From: Neisseria uirgultaei
GTDB taxonomy: Bacteria; Pseudomonadota; Gammaproteobacteria; Burkholderiales; Neisseriaceae
NCBI RefSeq assembly: GCF_962719845.1
Contig: NZ_CAUIYF010000003.1
Location: forward strand, 133,213-197,212
Length of the DNA stretch: 64,000 nt
Reading direction: 5' to 3'
The notes beneath the pieces are model-generated. The model searched no databases and was not told the origin of the DNA. It was given only the letters and a program-made list of their open reading frames with translations. Of the stretch, positions 61,168 through 64,000 are shown one piece after another (within the stretch, counting starts at the first letter, position 1; every line of letters begins with the position of its first letter). The translations under genes were made by a program, and so were the position numbers.

Positions 61168-61889
61168 GCATCATCGTTGAAAACCTGACCGTCAGCTACC
61201 GCCGCCGCCCCGCCGTACACCATGTGGACATTACCTTTGAAGAAGGCAGTATGTGGGCGGTTTTCGGTCCCAACGGCGCAGGGAAATCTACCTTTCTTAA
61301 ATCCTTGATGGGATTGCAGCCTATCGATACAGGCAGCATCCGACTCGACGGCTTGACCCGTCAAAACATCGCCTACCTCCCCCAACAGTCCGACATCGAC
61401 CGCTCCCAGCCTATGACCGTTTTCGACTTGGCGGCAATGGGGCTGTGGTATGAAATCGGTTTTTTCAAAGGAATAAATGCCGTTCAAAAACAACGCGTTC
61501 ACGAAGCCTTGGAACGCGTAGGGATGCGGCAGTTTGCCCGCCGCCAAATCGCCCACCTCTCAAACGGACAATTCCAACGCGTCCTTTTTGCCCGAATGCT
61601 GGTTCAAAATGCAAAATTCCTGCTTTTGGACGAACCTTTCAATGCCGTTGATGCACGGACAACCTACGAGCTTCTCGACGTATTGCAAAAATGTCATTGC
61701 AACGGACACGCCATCATTGCCGTTTTGCACGATTACGAACAAGTCCGCGCCTACTTTCCCAATACCCTGCTGCTCGCCCGCGAAAAAATTGCGGCAGGCG
61801 CAACCGAGACCATTCTGACAGAACCCTACCTCGCTCAAGCCAACGCCAAAATGCAGCAACAGGAAAGCCCCGAGTGGTGCGCGTCATAA
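61164..61889 (+). CDS. mntA: Mn/Zn ABC transporter ATPase (MntA; ZnuC-type)
   Basis: The 241-aa ATPase has Walker A FGPNGAGKSTFLK (about 34-46), Q-loop AYLPQQ, the atypical signature LSNGQFQRVLFARML, Walker B FLLLDEPFNAVD and H-loop AVLHDYEQ. It energises a manganese/zinc importer. The ATG at 61164 starts MSIIVENLTVSYRRRPAVHHVD. A longer in-frame start at 60942 would add 74 residues without homology. Gene order ATPase-permease-binding protein matches neisserial mntABC. Confidence 0.9.
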   Translation: MSIIVENLTVSYRRRPAVHHVDITFEEGSMWAVFGPNGAGKSTFLKSLMGLQPIDTGSIRLDGLTRQNIAYLPQQSDIDRSQPMTVFDLAAMGLWYEIGFFKGINAVQKQRVHEALERVGMRQFARRQIAHLSNGQFQRVLFARMLVQNAKFLLLDEPFNAVDARTTYELLDVLQKCHCNGHAIIAVLHDYEQVRAYFPNTLLLAREKIAAGATETILTEPYLAQANAKMQQQESPEWCAS

Positions 61890-61912
61890 ATGCCGTCTGA
61901 AACCGAAAAACC

Positions 61913-62788
61913 ATGAATCTCTACGACCTGCTCCTTGCCCCCTTTGCAGAATTCGACTTTATGCGCTACGCCCTCGCATCCGTCTTCTGCCTGTCCCTCA
62001 GTGCCGCACCCGTCGGCGTATTCCTCGTCATGCGCCGTATGAGCCTGATAGGCGACGCATTGAGCCACGCCGTCCTGCCCGGTGCCGCCGTCGGCTACAT
62101 GTTTGCCGGCTTGAGCCTGCCCGCCATGGGTTTGGGCGGCGTAGCCGCAGGCATACTGATGGCGCTGCTTGCCGGACTCGTCAGCCGCTTCACCACCCTG
62201 AAAGAAGATGCCAACTTTGCCGCCTTCTACCTGAGCAGCCTCGCCATAGGCGTAGTCCTCGTCAGCAAAAACGGTAGCAGCGTCGATCTGCTGCATCTGC
62301 TTTTCGGCTCCGTACTTGCCGTCGACATTCCTGCCCTGCAACTCATCGCCGCCGTATCCACCCTCACACTGCTTACCCTTGCCGTCATCTACCGCCCGCT
62401 CGTACTCGAAAGCATCGACCCCCTGTTTCTCAAATCCGTCGGCGGCAAAGGCGGGCTTTGGCACGTCCTCTTTCTCGTCCTGGTCGTCATGAACCTCGTA
62501 TCCGGCTTTCAAGCCCTCGGCACACTCATGTCCGTCGGACTTATGATGCTGCCCGCCATTACCGCCCGCCTGTGGGCGAAGCACATGGGCGCACTCATCC
62601 TCCTATCCGTTCTGACAGCCCTGCTGTGCGGCTTGAGCGGACTGCTCATTTCCTACCACATCGAAATTCCCTCCGGTCCCGCCATCATCCTCTGTTGCAG
62701 CGTCCTTTATCTCTTTTCCGTCATACTCGGCAAAGAAGGCGGCATTCTGACCAAATGGCTCAAAAACCACCGCCACCACACCACCTGA
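61913..62788 (+). CDS. mntB: Mn/Zn ABC transporter permease (MntB; ZnuB-type)
   Basis: The 291-aa ABC-3 family permease has about eight helices. It carries VFLVMRRMSLIGDALSHAVLPGAAVGYMFAG (about 37-67), the conserved coupling block of Mn/Zn permeases. A lone uptake sequence sits in the 23-nt gap after mntA. Confidence 0.91.
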   Translation: MNLYDLLLAPFAEFDFMRYALASVFCLSLSAAPVGVFLVMRRMSLIGDALSHAVLPGAAVGYMFAGLSLPAMGLGGVAAGILMALLAGLVSRFTTLKEDANFAAFYLSSLAIGVVLVSKNGSSVDLLHLLFGSVLAVDIPALQLIAAVSTLTLLTLAVIYRPLVLESIDPLFLKSVGGKGGLWHVLFLVLVVMNLVSGFQALGTLMSVGLMMLPAITARLWAKHMGALILLSVLTALLCGLSGLLISYHIEIPSGPAIILCCSVLYLFSVILGKEGGILTKWLKNHRHHTT

Positions 62789-62833
62789 CCCCGCAAGTCG
62801 CTTGAACAAACAGGCGGCTTGTTTTACCATAAC

Positions 62834-62848
62834 AGATGTTACGTTATA
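62834..62848 (+). promoter_or_regulatory. Candidate Zur-type operator upstream of mntC
   Basis: The segment reads TGTTACGTTATATCA, close to the TGTTA-(N5)-ATAxCA pattern of neisserial Zur boxes, about 17 nt before the mntC ribosome site. By family knowledge; binding is unproven. Confidence 0.45.
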
Positions 62849-62864
62849 TCACAGGAGAACAGTT

Positions 62865-63794
62865 ATGAAACACCTCAAGCTCACCCTTATTGCCGCATTG
62901 CTGACCACCGCCGCAACTGCCGCACCCCTGCCGGTTGTAACCAGTTTCAGCATTTTAGGCGACGTAGCCAAACAAATCGGCGGAGAGCGCGTATCCATAC
63001 AAAGTTTGGTCGGAGCCAACCAAGATACCCACGCCTACCACCTCACCAGCGGCGACATTAAAAAAATCCGCAGTGCAAAACTCGTCCTGATTAACGGCTT
63101 GGGACTTGAAGCTGCCGATGTGCAACGTGCCGTCAAACAGAGCAAAGTATCCTATGCCGAAGCGACCAAAGGCATCCAACCCCTCAAAGCCGAAGAAGAA
63201 GAAGGCGGACACCATCACGACCACGATCATGACCACGACCATGACCACGAAGGACACCACCACGACCACGGCGAATATGACCCCCACGTCTGGAACGACC
63301 CCGTCCTTATGTCCGCCTATGCCCAAAACGTCGCCGAAGCCCTGATAAAGGCCGACCCCGAAGGCAAAGTTTATTATCAACAACGCTTGGGCAACTACCA
63401 AATGCAGCTCAAAAAACTGCACAGCGACGCACAAGCCGCATTTAACGCCGTCCCTGCCGCCAAACGCAAAGTCCTGACCGGGCACGATGCCTTTTCCTAT
63501 ATGGGCAAACGTTACCATATCGAATTCATCGCCCCGCAAGGCGTGAGCAGCGAAGCCGAGCCTTCAGCCAAACAAGTCGCCGCCATCATCCGACAAATCA
63601 AACGCGAAGGCATCAAAGCCGTCTTTACCGAAAACATCAAAGACACCCGCATGGTTGACCGCATCGCCAAAGAGACCGGCGTCAACGTCAGCGGCAAACT
63701 GTATTCCGACGCACTCGGCAACGCGCCCGCCGACACCTACATAGGAATGTACCGCCACAACATCAAGGCAATGAGCGAAGCGATGAAGAAATAA
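62865..63794 (+). CDS. mntC: Mn/Zn-binding periplasmic protein (MntC; ZnuA-type)
   Basis: The 309-aa precursor has a signal peptide MKHLKLTLIAALLTTAATA before APLPVVTSFSILGDVAKQIGG. It carries metal-site histidines in DTHAYHL (H56), DPHVWNDP (H141) and LTGHDAF. A His/Asp-rich loop (about 116-136, with repeated HD) is typical of zinc-handling ZnuA proteins. In gonococcus the homologous gene is named mntC and binds both Mn and Zn. AGGAGAACAG precedes the ATG at 62865. Confidence 0.93.
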   Translation: MKHLKLTLIAALLTTAATAAPLPVVTSFSILGDVAKQIGGERVSIQSLVGANQDTHAYHLTSGDIKKIRSAKLVLINGLGLEAADVQRAVKQSKVSYAEATKGIQPLKAEEEEGGHHHDHDHDHDHDHEGHHHDHGEYDPHVWNDPVLMSAYAQNVAEALIKADPEGKVYYQQRLGNYQMQLKKLHSDAQAAFNAVPAAKRKVLTGHDAFSYMGKRYHIEFIAPQGVSSEAEPSAKQVAAIIRQIKREGIKAVFTENIKDTRMVDRIAKETGVNVSGKLYSDALGNAPADTYIGMYRHNIKAMSEAMKK

Positions 63795-63808
63795 ACCCTA
63801 AACACACA

Positions 63809-63838
63809 ATGCCGTCTGAAACCTTTTTCAGACGGCAT
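63809..63838 (+). terminator. DUS inverted-pair terminator after mntC
   Basis: ATGCCGTCTGAA (63809-63820) and complement (63827-63838). Confidence 0.8.
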
Positions 63839-63881
63839 TCTCATACCCGTGCACAAAAGGCAGCCCCACAACGCACAAATA

Positions 63882-63949
63882 TATAGTGGATTAACAAAAA
63901 CCGGTACGGCGTTGCCCCGCCTTGTCCTGATTTTTGTTAACCTACTATA
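63882..63949. mobile_element. Internally deleted Correia element (68 bp), opposite orientation
   Basis: TATAGTGGATTAACAAAAACC and the end TTTTTGTTAACCTACTATA bound a 68-bp unit. The internal CGGCGTTGCCCCGCC and CCTTGTCCTG match the reverse complement of the full element at 29780-29934, with the middle missing. One terminal repeat carries substitutions. Confidence 0.9.
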
Positions 63950-63971
63950 CAATGACCAATATAAACCATTG

Positions 63972-64000
63972 AAAAAAAAAAAAAAAAAAAAAAAAAAAAA
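63972..64000 (+). repeat. Poly-A run at the window end
   Basis: 29 consecutive A residues reach the end of the window. This is much longer than the A tracts elsewhere and may be a contig-end or padding artefact. Confidence 0.6.

Overview
The window is chromosomal DNA of a human-associated Neisseria of the meningitidis/gonorrhoeae/lactamica group. The 12-mer DNA uptake sequence ATGCCGTCTGAA occurs dozens of times, often as inverted pairs after stop codons. Two Correia elements are present, and the gene content is typical of the genus (nspA, fbpABC, pglL/pglE, misRS, tatABC). Species cannot be settled from sequence alone. Density is high, most genes are GC-rich and on the + strand, and only a few short AT-rich loci look acquired.

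Layout. 0-9.4 kb: ampD tail, zipA, ligA, hemW, nspA, ridA, apaH, trkH. 9.4-10.25 kb: an AT-rich orphan membrane gene beside tRNA-Pro(GGG). 10.4-15.3 kb: nudB, ppa, a small membrane protein, rdgB, galU, argH, a DUF4375 protein. 15.3-25.4 kb: iron importer fbpABC with a Fur-like operator, pta, hisHAFI, prfC with a tandemly repeated 3' end. 25.8-29.6 kb (minus): gamma carbonic anhydrase, phase-variable glycosyltransferase pglE (frame-shifted here, predicted OFF), a polyamine-binding lipoprotein, lolA. 29.8-33.3 kb: full-length Correia element, DUF455 protein, gph, a candidate small RNA, a small membrane protein, a start-less HicA-like remnant, ppsR. 33.7-37.6 kb: ppsA and rho. 37.7-46.1 kb (minus): FAD oxidoreductase, potGHI, rpsO, secF, secD, yajC. 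46.3-56.4 kb (plus): HDAC-fold deacetylase, Zn alcohol dehydrogenase, hisE, hinT, tatABC, maf, DUF2069, pglL, misRS. 56.5-60.9 kb: PatZ-like acetyltransferase, then rpsP-rimM-trmD-rplS. 61.0-63.8 kb: a 34-aa membrane peptide coupled to the mntABC (znuCBA-type) metal transporter. A deleted Correia element and a 29-nt poly-A run end the window.

How genes relate. pglL (oligosaccharyltransferase) and pglE (glycan-extending transferase) act in the same O-glycosylation system. ppsR controls PpsA and is divergent from it. potGHI, the binding lipoprotein, the FAD oxidoreductase and the HDAC-fold deacetylase form a loose polyamine theme. hisE is about 25 kb from hisHAFI. SecDF-YajC and TatABC are the two export systems. 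FbpABC and MntABC import metals and carry recognisable operator candidates.

The most unusual signals are: the 16-copy heptamer in pglE with degenerate heptads in the same register; the 207/208-bp tandem copies of the prfC tail; the HicA-like open frame without a start codon; the unannotated 34-aa peptide overlapping mntA; the sRNA-like unit at 31.8 kb; and uptake sequences that supply stop codons, linkers and terminators.
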